Source of the DNA: Eukaryota sp. TZLM1-RC
Lineage: Eukaryota > Metamonada: BaSk clade
Direction of reading: 5' to 3'
Length of the DNA stretch: 64,000 nt
NCBI GenBank assembly: GCA_040285825.1
Contig: JAUPSS010000004.1
Location: 496,001-560,000 of the forward strand
In this document: positions 10,524-20,558 of the stretch, piece after piece
How positions within the stretch are numbered: the stretch's first letter is position 1
How the letters are laid out: each line of letters begins with the position of its first letter
Translations under genes and position numbers: made by a program
The notes under the pieces: generated by a model
What the model was told of the DNA's origin: nothing
The model's input: the letters and a program-made list of their open reading frames with translations, nothing else
The model's database searches: none

Positions 10524-11191
10524 TAGGACTGTCCAGGTTCAGGTTCAGAGAATTTCCGGTTCAGTTCAGTTCAGGTTCAAGAATGATAGGTTCAGGTTCC
10601 GAACTAGTTTGAACTGGTTCTGAACCAGTTCATCCAATGTCTCAGATTGTTTTTCTACTACTGTTTATAACTTGTATTCAGTTATTGCAATGACATAAAA
10701 TTAATGAATACAACCAGTTATTAATAAATATATGCATAATTTTTATTTAATTTGATTTTCGAAACTGTCAAATTAAAGTTTATTTTTTGCATTTGACTTC
10801 TTTCGTTTCATTTCTATGGACGAACACACAAGATCTTCTCCTTTCACTTCACCCAACAGATCCTGGGTTCTGGAATATATTAACCGTCTCCCAATGGTCT
10901 TGTCCGTTGTGACGTTTCTACCTGTGAACGAAATGCCGACCCCTATGGTAAGAACACCGGAAATGGAACCTTAATGCGTCTTCTCCGTAGAAATCATAAC
11001 TCTCTTTGTATTGTTTTCAAAATAAAAATTTTTTTTAAAAAAAGACTATTCTTTTATTATACCGGTTCGAAACTGGTTCAGTTCAGGTTCAGTCTTATTA
11101 GGTTTAGTACAGTTCAGTTCAGTTCATAGGGACAGTGGTTCAGTTTAGGTTCCAAATTTTTTCTGAACTGAACTGAACTTGGACAGTCCTA
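10524..11191 (+). mobile_element. hAT-type non-autonomous DNA transposon
   Basis: The ends are inverted repeats starting TAGGACTGTCC, the TAGG-type start seen in hAT elements. Flanking octamers are ATAAATTG (10516-10523) and CAAAATTG (11192-11199), which match at six of eight bases and fit an 8-bp target duplication. Both ends carry dense short repeats of GTTCAG/GTTCAGGTTC in opposite orientation. The centre (about 10815-11010) reads as a fragment of a BED-type zinc finger (SWVLEYINRL, CDVSTCERN, GTLMRLLRRNH), the N-terminus typical of hAT transposases, broken by stops. Confidence 0.7.
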
Positions 11192-11426
11192 CAAAATTGC
11201 CGTCTTGAGTTCTGTCAATTCACCATTTCTCTTTTTAAAGTTGTTTATCATCATCGGCAATTCTGCTTGTTAACCGCTGTCACACAAGAAGACATTTATA
11301 TATTTACATTGATCTACTATATGATGGAACATTGTTTCAAACTAATAATGTTACCAAATACAATCATTCTTGGCTGATTTTGGTGATCAACCATTTATTT
11401 ACAGATTAACTTCAAAGGCTATAGAG
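11192..11426. other. Short intergenic spacer
   Basis: AT-rich spacer between the hAT element and the 3' end of the MA3 gene. No feature beyond the hAT target duplication was seen. Confidence 0.3.
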
Positions 11427-12653
11427 CTATCTCAACACTAACCACTCTACATCTTCACCAATTTCTTCCAAGTAAGCCTTAAAGGGTTTCAACAAATCCT
11501 CTCTTGTAAATTCATCTTCAATCTTGCTGAAAGCATCAACAACATTGGAATGATTAATGTACCCCTTCCTCAACCAAAACATCACAAATTTAGCAATTAC
11601 TGCTGTACAAAGTGGGAAATCTTCCATTAATTCTTCAATTTAGGTTTCCATAAACTTATTAAATCCAAACGCAATGATGCTCTTCGTGATAAGATTTCTC
11701 TCAACAAGCCCCTTAATGATTGATAAAAAGTGATTAATCATCACAACTGGAGGATTTTTGTTGATAAACGTGTAAAGCACCAAGGCCAAAAGTTCTGCCT
11801 TATGTTGATCTGATCCAACTCCAAAATTAGCATAGTCAGAGATTGCATCTTCAATGCCCATTCGATCAAGTTTTTTAATAAAACCTTTAACTTTATCCAC
11901 AATGATCTCTGGGCCTAGTTGAGGTTGGCGAGGATTTCGAATATCTTGTCTCCTTCCTTTACGTCCGTTGGCCATCGACAAACTATCATTGCCTGAACAT
12001 CTTGATTCTTCCCCCCGAGTTTTTTGTTCGGCTAACGGGCGATATTGATTTTCCTGTCGTTCTTTCTTATGAGGATGGCAATTGCCTCTTGATTGACCAC
12101 GTTTGGCACCTTCACGGTGATTGCCAAATCTGTGACTTCCGTTGGAGTTCAGGCTAAGGTTATTGTGAAGGCAAATACATTCGAGAATCCTCTTCGTTAG
12201 TTGATTATCTGCTGGACAATGGTCTTTCTTTTGCAATAATGTGTCCTTTGAATACTGAATCATTCCGGGTGTTGACGATGGGGTGGAAAGAGCTGGGTAA
12301 CAATCTTCGTCATCGTCACTGATATCTGTCTGATCACTTTTTAAACCATGAGAATGGCTAGCAGGGGGCTCTGATGTTATGTTGCTGGTGACAGGGAGCA
12401 TACCTTGAGATTTCGTCACTAATAATTTGTTGAAATCTGGTACAACCGGTACTTCGTAAAGCAATGAAAGAGCATCAATTGAAGAATCAGAAACGGATAC
12501 TGCAGTAGGTCTCTGCAGAGTAGCCAGTGTAGCAGAAGCTGTGACAGCCTTTGGTATGTACTCTGGAATCCTGTCTCGTGTACGAAACCTGTCTCTAGGC
12601 ATTGGTCTAAAAGCAGACATCTCCTTCACATTTATTCGATCAAACTTGCCCAT
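11427..12653 (-). CDS. eIF4E-binding, MA3-domain protein with in-frame stop
   Basis: Reading from ATG 12653 (MGKFDRINVK), the frame stops at TAA 11640-11642. It then continues in the same frame for 70 further codons to 11427. The C-terminal 150 residues form an MA3 domain as in eIF4G and PDCD4 (helix pairs KAELLALVLYTFINK, HFLSIIKGLVERNLIT, then EDFPLCTAVIAKFVMFWL). The TAA falls inside that domain at the GF-x5-E-x5-L segment. A YSKDTLL sequence matches the eIF4E-binding consensus Y-x4-L-phi. The middle is Arg/Gly/Asn rich. So this is probably a translation factor related to eIF4G but lacking the MIF4G domain. The stop may be a mutation, a read error or programmed readthrough. An upstream exon ending at TTTTTACAG near 12670 is possible. 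Confidence 0.65.
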
Positions 12654-12927
12654 AAATGAGAGGAAAATTCTGTAAAAATAAAAATTTTGTGTATCATTGC
12701 ACAAAACATGTAAACCCTTAATAAGCAGCGCAGAAACCGATATCATTTGCTCTTTCCAATTCAGTTTTCAAATTTTCATCATTTTTGTTTATTCCGATGC
12801 AAAAGAGTTTTGTTCAGTAGTGTTGTTGTTGACAAAAAGGTTGATAGATACCTCAGGATTTCACGTGATGACATGGTACTTGATTAATAAAGTTTTCGTT
12901 TCTGTAAAGTTTTAATTATGGTCAGCT

Positions 12928-13570
12928 CATTAATCTGAATCATTTATTTAATTGCAAATTTAATATTACATATCGCTCAGTTGTTCACGATGCTGTTTGA
13001 GACCAACTATACGCTATGTGCAAAAGCCATCACATTGAAGCTTTTGTTGAACCACTTGTGCGAAGGTTGTCATCTGAAATTGAAAATGAAAATACTTTTG
13101 GGAAACGCCGTGCTGATTTAATTACCCCTGCGTCTGATGGTGTTATTAAAGTTGTTGATGTTGTCACTGTTGATGTTTGTAAAGACTCAGCAATTGACTT
13201 TGCTAATAGAGATGAAACTCCACTTTGCTTTGCTGAAAAGAGCAAAATCAAAAAGTACAATGAACCCTTATCTCAGCTAGGACGTGTTGAGCATGTTAAG
13301 TATCAGTTGGTTCCATTTGCTGTTTCTCTTTTTGGTAACATTGGAATATCTGGCATTAAATTTCTTGAAGGTTTCAGAAGTTTAATAAAAGAAAGAGCAG
13401 GAAAAGAATTGAACTTCAATTTCTGGCACAATAGAATTGTTTTCAGTATTCTTAAAGCAATTCCAGAAATGTTGACCAAAGCACTGTTACAATTAGGAAT
13501 AGAGTATGAAAATCGCGCGCTTAAAAGATTTGATGATGTTGATGCGTGTATTGAGGATATTGAGTTCTAG
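12928..13570 (+). pseudogene. Family A non-LTR retrotransposon, 3' fragment
   Basis: Encodes the C-terminus of the family A polyprotein: remains of the zinc finger (LNHLFNC), the YRS-x-VHDAV segment, and the block FGKRRADL...VVDVVTVDVC, which resembles the catalytic core of restriction-like endonucleases of R2-type elements. It ends DACIEDIEF. One Arg codon of the VHDAVR segment has become TGA (about 13000). An AATAAA at about 13602 and a short A-rich run follow, fitting the 3' end of a 5'-truncated insertion. Confidence 0.75.
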
Positions 13571-16060
13571 TTTTTTGTTTAATGTTTTGTTAGCGTTGAA
13601 AATAAATTTATCCTATAACAAAAAATTCTTGTAAAAAGGAATATGAAACCATGAAATACATAACTATATCTCGACATCCTCAGAATCCACCTCTCCTACA
13701 AAACAATGAATAATTGAAACTGGGGAAAATTTCTTAAATGCAGAGACTGTCAATTTCACTCAAAATGCATACTGGTATATCACTTTTTACCCATCCATTT
13801 TCCTCACAATCTCACAATAAAATGTCATCTGATCACATAACCACTGATTCATCTGTACGTCGACAACTTGACAACTCGAGAAATGGGAGTCTTTGTTGGA
13901 GAAGTAGGCCGTCGTTTAGGTGATATTGAGCCAAAACTGCGCAGAGGAATTAATGATTTGATTCAGGATCTCCCCGATCTGTTCCGATATGCAAGCAAAC
14001 GCTCCATTAAAAAAAGCATCTATGACTGTTGAACTTTTTAACCAGTTCGAAGGAGCAGCTGATACACCCAACTTCCGCACAGATCAGCAATTCGCAGTAT
14101 AATTATTGATTTAATGAAGGTTTAGTATAGTTTATGATACTTGATTCATGAATACTCAAAAGCTGTTGCTTATGCAGATATGGAAAATAATAGTTTGTTC
14201 CCTCGACCCAATTGCTATGTCTAAAAACGTTGCTGCAGTTGAATCTGGTAAACTTTTCGAGAACAAAATACAGAAACTATATTTCGTTGAGAAGTGGAAC
14301 AAAATCTCTTTGAGCTCTCACCATTTTGCGGTACTTTGCAAAGAAAGCTTCTATTGGGTTGGAATCTGGACAGTAAGGAAAAAATATATGATAAGCTACT
14401 GCAATTCTCGTTCCATGAATGATGTTTTCGTGATCGTGTATGTTACATCCGTCCAATTTTACACAACTTCGGCGACCACCAGTAGGTCAAAGGTTAAGGA
14501 CATAAGGAATAAACAGACTGTGGGGAAACTTGTTGAGTGGGGAAAAGGAAAAATTTTCACATACTCTGCTATGCAAACAATACCTGCAAACTAGTATGTA
14601 AAATTTTAAGTCTCACATGTGTGAATCGCTCAAAAATAGAAAATACAATCCTGTTTTGCCAGTAAACACAATTGAAAATCTTTCTAGCTTTTTCCTTTAC
14701 ACTTACAAATAAAATTCAAGGAAAATTATAGCATCATTAGCTAGATCTTCAAGCAAAGCTGTAAACAAAGGAACATAAATTATGTTGGGCATGATGTTTT
14801 TGATTTACTGAGGAAATGGGTTTCGCATATTTTGCAATTTTGTGTTTTTTGTTATCAGGTTGAAGATTAATAAAAATCTGAGTCGATGGAATGTTCGTCA
14901 GAACAGTTACATGGGTCAATGGAAATGGCGTCTAAAATTGTAAAACTACCATGTAAGCCATGGTTGATTGACTAAACGTTAATCAAAACTCGATGTGCAC
15001 TGTGATCTGGATGGGTCTCCAACTTGTAGAATATCTACACCGTAGAACAGGGTTTTGTACCCATGGTGATTTATACACAAGGAATACAGCAATAATTTCT
15101 TCTTGTGGCTTTTTAGGCAAAGAACATGACCATGAAGCCCTGTTTTTTCTGATAAATTGAAATGATATCATTGAAATTCCTCATCTAGCTTGAATGGGAT
15201 ATTCAAATTATATAAATATTGAAACTTATTGCAGGGGAAATGAATGTGAGGTGAAAATACATGTGCCTGAAATCGATTCCACAGTGGATTTCTCAATTTC
15301 CTGATTTTCACTGACATTTGAATAGACTTAACTAAGTGGAGTGTAATTGTGATGAAATGTTGGCTCAGAGTCGTGTTCGTGAACACGGATTTCAGTGTGT
15401 TTCTCTAAACAGTAAAAACCTAACTCATTGTGAATATTCAACTACAATTGTATTCAACAATACTTTTCATCTAGTTTAAATAATTGATTTTTTATTGTTT
15501 TCAAAAAATCATCATTTATTAAAAAACAAAACAAAACAAACCAAAACACATAAGAAACAAAATTCTCCACGCCAACTCTTGATGAATCCTTATACAGCTT
15601 GGAAAATCATTAAATTTAAGTATTTGGGAACATTTCTGCACAAAGCAAAAGTGATATTAATTGTTTTTAATTTATTCTCTTTTGACCGATACAGAGCGTC
15701 TTGAATTGAATCCATAAAACATTGAATGTTCAGATCTTAATGTCATAATAAACAAATGTCCAAATAGGATGAAGACAATGCGATATGTGCTCTGACGTGC
15801 ATAACAATGACAATTGCTATTTCCAATTCTCAGGCAGTTGTACTATCAGTGTAGAAAATTAGTTTTTTTAGAAAATCAAAAATCACCAAAATATAATAAT
15901 CCATTTTATATTTAATATAAACAGAATATAAACAATTCCAACGGCGTGTTTAAAACTCGGATTCTAATTCGTATTTTTACTTTGTTTTTATTTTTTTTAT
16001 TAAATAACCATGTATTGTTGAGAAAACGTTTGTAGCACAAACTTGATAAAAAACATAAGA
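13571..16060. other. Intergenic, unrecognised coding-like fragments
   Basis: A stretch at 13820-14103 (+) reads as coding in three successive frames (MSSDHITTDSS; MGVFVGEVGRRLGDIEPKL; MTVELFNQFEGAAD). It may be a decayed or multiply spliced small gene, but I found no set of short introns that joins all parts. A 148-codon frame at 14148-14594 (+) has no family resemblance. The rest, 14600-16060, is AT-rich with nothing supported. Confidence 0.35.
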
Positions 16061-17581
16061 CTATTTATATATTTTTAAAGCTCTATCACTCGCAGAAACA
16101 TATTCCTTTCTAGATAACTTTAATAAATATTCAATACACAAATTCAAAACATCAAAGATAGATCCAGTTTTTCTAATTTGAATATCTATCAGGGAATTCA
16201 AAATTTCTGTTTGAGAATTCAAAATTTTACAATCAATATTTGGCTTTACAACCTCAACATTGTCAAATTTTGGTACTACAGCCTTCATCGGCTCAGAATT
16301 GCGTAAATGACACGAACAAATTTTGAAACTTGCATCCACCAAGCTCACTTCAAAATGCAACAACAAACCAACACCATTTCTGTAACCAAACTCCCATTGA
16401 AACTTCACCTTCCCCTCTCCACATCTGTACTGATCATTTGATAAAAGCCTAGGATATTCTGGATTTGGCTTTTTCAAATCTTGTTTGAATTTAATCAAGT
16501 CAGAAAAAAAGGAATTTAATTTGATTGATTCATCTATTTTTGATTGAATAAATTCTGATAATGATTGTGACTCTTTTGGTTGTAAAGAGAGACCAGCATA
16601 AAATGCTAACCATTTAGGAAAACAAAAAGAAAGACTTGATGGCAATTTAATAGTTTCTGTGTTACTCTTGACCGTCACGTGATCACAATCCTCATCAACC
16701 ATCATCAAACTGCCAATCACAGTCGATAAGGGGTCAACAACTTTATTTACATCACTTGAATTGTAACCAAATGGCATATTGCGAGCTCCAATTATTGTGA
16801 ATCCAACAACATTCAATTCTAAGAACCAAGAAAAACAAATGGTCAAATCACCGTGCAAAACGTATAAACTTTTAGGAAAAATCACAAAAAGTTCTTGACC
16901 GGTCAAACGGATTTTAGGAGACTCATCAATTTTGATTGATAGATTTGATTTAGTTTTTAACCTCAGATAGAGAGTGGCCAAAGGCTGTGGCATTTGTTTC
17001 AATTCTTTTTCCATCACAAATTTAACATCAAAATCACTACCAAAAATAGGCAACAAAGGAGCTTGTGTTTCAAAGAAGGAAATAAAATTGGTGCATAATT
17101 CATCCAATTTGGCCATTTCATTTGACTTTGATTCGTGTTCTTGTCGTTGAAAGTCAAGACTATTTTTGAGCGATTCTACTGATTCTTGTAGTTCCTTTCG
17201 TCTACGTTTCTCTTCCTCCAAGCATTCTTTGACCTTTTCCTTGCTCTCGGGGTTCGTGAGACTCTCCTCGGCTAGTTGGGCTTCTATGTAGTCAAGGTCA
17301 AGAAGAGGGTTGACCATTTTGTGTTCAAGATCAAGCTGATACCGTTCTATGACGTTAAGTTGAGTTTGAAGAGAGAGAACAGAAGAGTGCGAGGTAAGAT
17401 ATTCCATTGTTAGTTCATGATATTGCTGGGTGAGTGAAGCAGCCTCATGAACATCATCAACACATGGAGCTGTAATTTGGTTGATGAGAGTCAGATGTGA
17501 CAGGAAGTCAGGTTCTGATACATCGGGATATTGTGTTCGAGAACGTAAGCTGGAGACAAGATTGTCAAACGCTGCATCCAT
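16061..17581 (-). CDS. THOC5: THO complex subunit 5-like protein
   Basis: 506 residues. The first ~170 are helical and coiled-coil (KECLEEEKRRRKELQESVESL). The middle and C-terminal parts follow the order of THOC5: a segment with the pattern QPLATLYLRLKT, a predicted strand pair (SLYVLHGDLTICFSWFLELN, then VVGFTI), and a Trp-containing stretch CFPKWLAFYAGLSL. The helix SEFIQSKIDESIKLN comes next. THOC5 acts in mRNA export within the nuclear THO/TREX complex. Similarity is judged from pattern order, not alignment, so the call is tentative. The start ATG lies 41 nt below the Fanzor stop and inside a ~70-bp block that recurs at the PRP3 start. Confidence 0.6.
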   Translation of the reverse strand: MDAAFDNLVSSLRSRTQYPDVSEPDFLSHLTLINQITAPCVDDVHEAASLTQQYHELTMEYLTSHSSVLSLQTQLNVIERYQLDLEHKMVNPLLDLDYIEAQLAEESLTNPESKEKVKECLEEEKRRRKELQESVESLKNSLDFQRQEHESKSNEMAKLDELCTNFISFFETQAPLLPIFGSDFDVKFVMEKELKQMPQPLATLYLRLKTKSNLSIKIDESPKIRLTGQELFVIFPKSLYVLHGDLTICFSWFLELNVVGFTIIGARNMPFGYNSSDVNKVVDPLSTVIGSLMMVDEDCDHVTVKSNTETIKLPSSLSFCFPKWLAFYAGLSLQPKESQSLSEFIQSKIDESIKLNSFFSDLIKFKQDLKKPNPEYPRLLSNDQYRCGEGKVKFQWEFGYRNGVGLLLHFEVSLVDASFKICSCHLRNSEPMKAVVPKFDNVEVVKPNIDCKILNSQTEILNSLIDIQIRKTGSIFDVLNLCIEYLLKLSRKEYVSASDRALKIYK

Positions 17582-17648
17582 TGAAACAGATGATGTCTAT
17601 AACAATGAAATAAGTGTCCTTTTTACACCAATGGAGAGGGACTGAGTT
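17577..17648 (-). repeat. ~70-bp block shared with the PRP3 5' flank (copy 1)
   Basis: Read on the minus strand, this block runs from AACTCAGTCCCTCT through GGTGTAAAAAGGACACTTAT to TTTCAATGGAT. It matches 35779-35850 (+) at all but about five positions, without gaps. Here it holds the last codons and stop of the Fanzor frame and the ATG of the THOC5-like gene. At the other site it holds the ATG of PRP3. It is either a shared core promoter/5' UTR or the end of a Fanzor element. Confidence 0.75.
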
Positions 17649-18737
17649 TTTGGGAAGTGGAAGATTTTCTTCTCAATATCTTTTTCTTTGAACCACTGTC
17701 AACCTTAACTCTCTGCAGGTATTCCGGTCTATCTCCACCATTAACATGTGCTTCCATCACTACCAACATATTCAGCGAAGCATTTCGATCTCTATTCCAC
17801 AAACTTTCGCATGATTTACACATGGTAAGCCTGTGACGAATAGACATCTCTTGCCTCTTCCATGGCCTAGGATTTCTGCACCATCGGAATGTTTCAACTG
17901 TTTTCTCCGCTTTCTTACAGTTGAAACAACAGCAACTGGTTCGAAACTCATCAATCAAAAAGACCTTATAACCAGCCTTTTTAAATAGAATTCTCAACCC
18001 TTTTCCTTTGGTAGGCTCTTTGAATTTCATGTGTTTTCGTTGTTCCCAGTCTCCGATTCCAATAACTACTTGGCTGGGATCACCAATTACTGATTTGAAT
18101 CTCTGAATCATTTTTGCCTCGGAGCTTGTGCGATTTATCTTAGTTCCCTATATATTTTTTGATGATAGGCTTCACCGGCAATACTATTCACATAATTCTT
18201 TTGTTTAATATACTCCATAAATCTATCAAACCTGCAGCTTTTGGAATTGAATTGGGATAAAGTTGCTTTCAATTCTGCTACAGATTTAGTCGTGTGATCA
18301 TTATTTCTCAAATTGAATGAGTAATCAATTTCGTGGGGAATATTGATTTCTTGAGGTACTTCACCTCTTAATAAACTAATTGTTCTTTCAGTCATTTGAT
18401 TAATTATACTGCTGTTTAAATCCATCCTTTGTTGTTGCTCTTCAGATGGTTCATAATTGGATAGATCATTCACTTTACCAGTAGAGTTACTTAATGTGAC
18501 AAGAGTGTCATTCCGTATGATGTCTCTTATTCTTTTGAATTTGAAACTTTTCGACTCAAATCTTCGTTGATTTTGAGTGTACCTGAAATGAACGTATTTA
18601 TCTCTCTCAGGTTTTTTTGAATAAGTCATTCTAGTAGCTAAATTGGCAGAAAAATAGAGTAAATCAGATTTCCCTGGATCAGCAGCAGCAAGAGTCATAT
18701 CTTGGAATTCAGAAGGATTGATGCTGGGGTTCCCAGT
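17623..18737 (-). pseudogene. Fanzor (eukaryotic TnpB-like RNA-guided nuclease), broken
   Basis: Two frames: 18737-18135 and 18111-17623. The first begins just before RuvC-I (LAAADPGKSDLLYFSAN, catalytic Asp in DPGK) and carries the helical Fanzor middle (AELKATLSQFNSKSC, KIYREL). The second has VVIGIGDWEQ (RuvC-II region), then the zinc-finger cysteines (SCCCFNC, CKSC). RuvC-III follows (NRDRNASLNM, catalytic Asp). A frameshift with loss of a few residues separates the frames near 18112-18137. The N-terminal half is missing; an in-frame TAA at 18738-18740 lies beside the short palindrome CCCAGTTTAAGCTGGG. Intact Fanzors cut DNA guided by an RNA from the element's own 3' end. This copy sits between the divergent syntaxin and THOC5-like genes and is unlikely to be active. 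Confidence 0.87.
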
Positions 18738-18779
18738 TTAAGCTGGGGCATCCATTTAGAGGTGTGAGGTTTTGGTCAA

Positions 18780-19571
18780 ATGCCGAAAAATGGTCATTTC
18801 AAGTCATTTCCTCTACCAATGTCCACTGATTATGTAGACACTTCAGCTGGGCTGCGGAGTGCCTTTGAAGAACTGAGAACACAGACTGATGACATGGATG
18901 TGCTAATTGAGTCTTTAAAGACGGACTATTCTAATAGCCCTCATCATCTGCTTGAACGCATAACCCAGCTTCGTTGCTCTATCAGACAGCATATATTTAC
19001 TGGCTTGAAATTTGTGGAAAACGCATCTAAGCATGAAAATGAAGACAAAACAGCACATACGAGACAATTTATTAGTCACACTGGTACAAAACATCTGATA
19101 TCTAAGTTTCTAAACCATGTACGGAGCTTCTATGACAGCGAAACAGCTTTGCGTAACTTTTTAGAGTGGGATAAGTCACATAGGACAGAGGTGTACGGAG
19201 AACAAACTTCTTCCGTTCTATCCAACCTTCTTCATGTGGATAACCGATTGGAAGAGACATTGGAACGTCATCAAGATGTCATTGATATTAATAACAGTAT
19301 AGAGGAGCTTAGTCTACTAATGGCAACTCTTTCCAATCTAGTTGTCCAACAAGATTTCCAACCCCTTGTTCACTTGAGCGACATGATGGTCACAAATGCT
19401 CGATTGGCATCAGCAGAGACTCGTAGGAATTTTCAAAGAGAATATGTCTGTTGTCGCGTGTTCAAGACATCGCGGAAGTGCCTCTTGTTTATTCTGGTTT
19501 TGATTTGGTTGGTTGCTATTGGATGGTTGCTTGGAAAAGTAGCAAAGTATGGTAAATATGCAGCTCTGTGA
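18780..19571 (+). CDS. Syntaxin-like SNARE
   Basis: 263 residues. The C-terminal layout is that of a syntaxin: a SNARE-type helix (RHQDVIDINNSIEELSLLM, then a Gln-rich VVQQDFQ where the central-layer Gln is expected), a short basic/Cys linker, and a single C-terminal membrane anchor (CLLFILVLIWLVAIGWLLG) with almost no lumenal tail. The N-terminal ~180 residues are helical as in the Habc bundle. A Qa-type SNARE acting in vesicle fusion is likely; which compartment cannot be told. The gene starts 43 bp from the truncated end of the Fanzor relic and is divergent from it. Sec20 or another SNARE class is an alternative. Confidence 0.6.
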   Translation: MPKNGHFKSFPLPMSTDYVDTSAGLRSAFEELRTQTDDMDVLIESLKTDYSNSPHHLLERITQLRCSIRQHIFTGLKFVENASKHENEDKTAHTRQFISHTGTKHLISKFLNHVRSFYDSETALRNFLEWDKSHRTEVYGEQTSSVLSNLLHVDNRLEETLERHQDVIDINNSIEELSLLMATLSNLVVQQDFQPLVHLSDMMVTNARLASAETRRNFQREYVCCRVFKTSRKCLLFILVLIWLVAIGWLLGKVAKYGKYAAL

Positions 19572-20176
19572 ATTAATTGCTGATAGCTAAAACAGTTATG
19601 GGGTGGTCACTTCCTATTCCACTTCCTAACCTGTTCTTCCAGCGGACTATGGCCATTTCCTGAAGGTGTTTATAGTTTAAACTTTAAAGGGCTACTTCTT
19701 AATCACTTCTAACAGCAACAGAATGAGTTCTTGTTTTCCGAGCATTATTTGTGTTTTAAGCTGATTGAATGTATGTTACATGGTTCAATCTCCAGATGGT
19801 GGTCGATTCACCAAATATGATGCATTGAAGTTTGCTGGGTTTATAAGATTTAACACTCTGCAGCTGAGGTACTGTTTAATTAAATGATTTAATCAATGTG
19901 ATTTAATTTAAATCACATTGATGGTTTAAAAATGTTGCAAGTTTACTAGTAGGAGTATTTCCCGTTTATTATTTATGGGAAAAATTGTTTTTTTGTTGTA
20001 AAAAATGTATTGTATCTATATGTTGACACTAATATTGTTGACAGCTGTAGTTCCGATTGTAGGACTCTTTCACTCCATGTAAAGGGTATATGTCATAAAT
20101 GATGAAGATGTCTACTAACTTTCCACATGTTTAATTTGTAACACAACACGGTTATTTGTTGTTTACAATTTACAGC
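19572..20176. other. Intergenic spacer
   Basis: No gene seen. A near-palindromic TAAATGATTTAATCA / TGATTTAATTTAAATCA stretch lies at about 19880-19918. The sequence just before 20177 (TTTACAG) could be a 3' splice site for the next gene. Confidence 0.3.
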
Positions 20177-20488
20177 ATGCCCAAGAAAGAAAAGGAAGAA
20201 CCCGACTACAAACAGTCTTCATCTAAAACAAGAGAGCGTCTTGCTGATATAAGTGGACTCAAGATGCAAGATCCGGATTGCGAACGACATTGTCAACCTT
20301 GTCAACCAGTTTGTGAATCTTGCTGCCCTCCCTGTCAATGCGTATGTCCTAAACCCGAATCGACATGTCCTCCCCCACAACAAGAACCAGTCTGTCAACC
20401 CACAACTCAAAGAGTAGTAGAACAGTCTTCATCCTTTGAGCAGAAGCATCCCAGTAAGGAAGGAGAGTGTCATTTTAAATCTTGTTAA
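20177..20488 (+). CDS. Small Cys/Pro-rich cytoplasmic protein
   Basis: 103 residues from ATG 20177 (MPKKEKEEPDYK). A basic, charged N-terminus is followed by a dense Cys/Pro tract (CQPCQPVCESCCPPCQCVCP, then STCPPPQQEPVCQP). A polar tail with a last Cys pair region (CHFKSC) ends it. There is no signal peptide. The composition recalls keratin-associated or metal-binding proteins, but no true family can be assigned. It is unrelated to the SYCKHW family at 7-8 kb. Confidence 0.6.
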   Translation: MPKKEKEEPDYKQSSSKTRERLADISGLKMQDPDCERHCQPCQPVCESCCPPCQCVCPKPESTCPPPQQEPVCQPTTQRVVEQSSSFEQKHPSKEGECHFKSC

Positions 20489-20558
20489 ATGAATATAAAA
20501 ATGAGTTGTTGACGTCTTTCAAGTCCAATAATTTCAATAATTTCAAGTAATTAATATT

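Noticed and set aside
18112-18137. An intron separating the two Fanzor frames
   Set aside because: No GT-AG pair in this stretch joins the frames, so a frameshift with small deletion is the better explanation.
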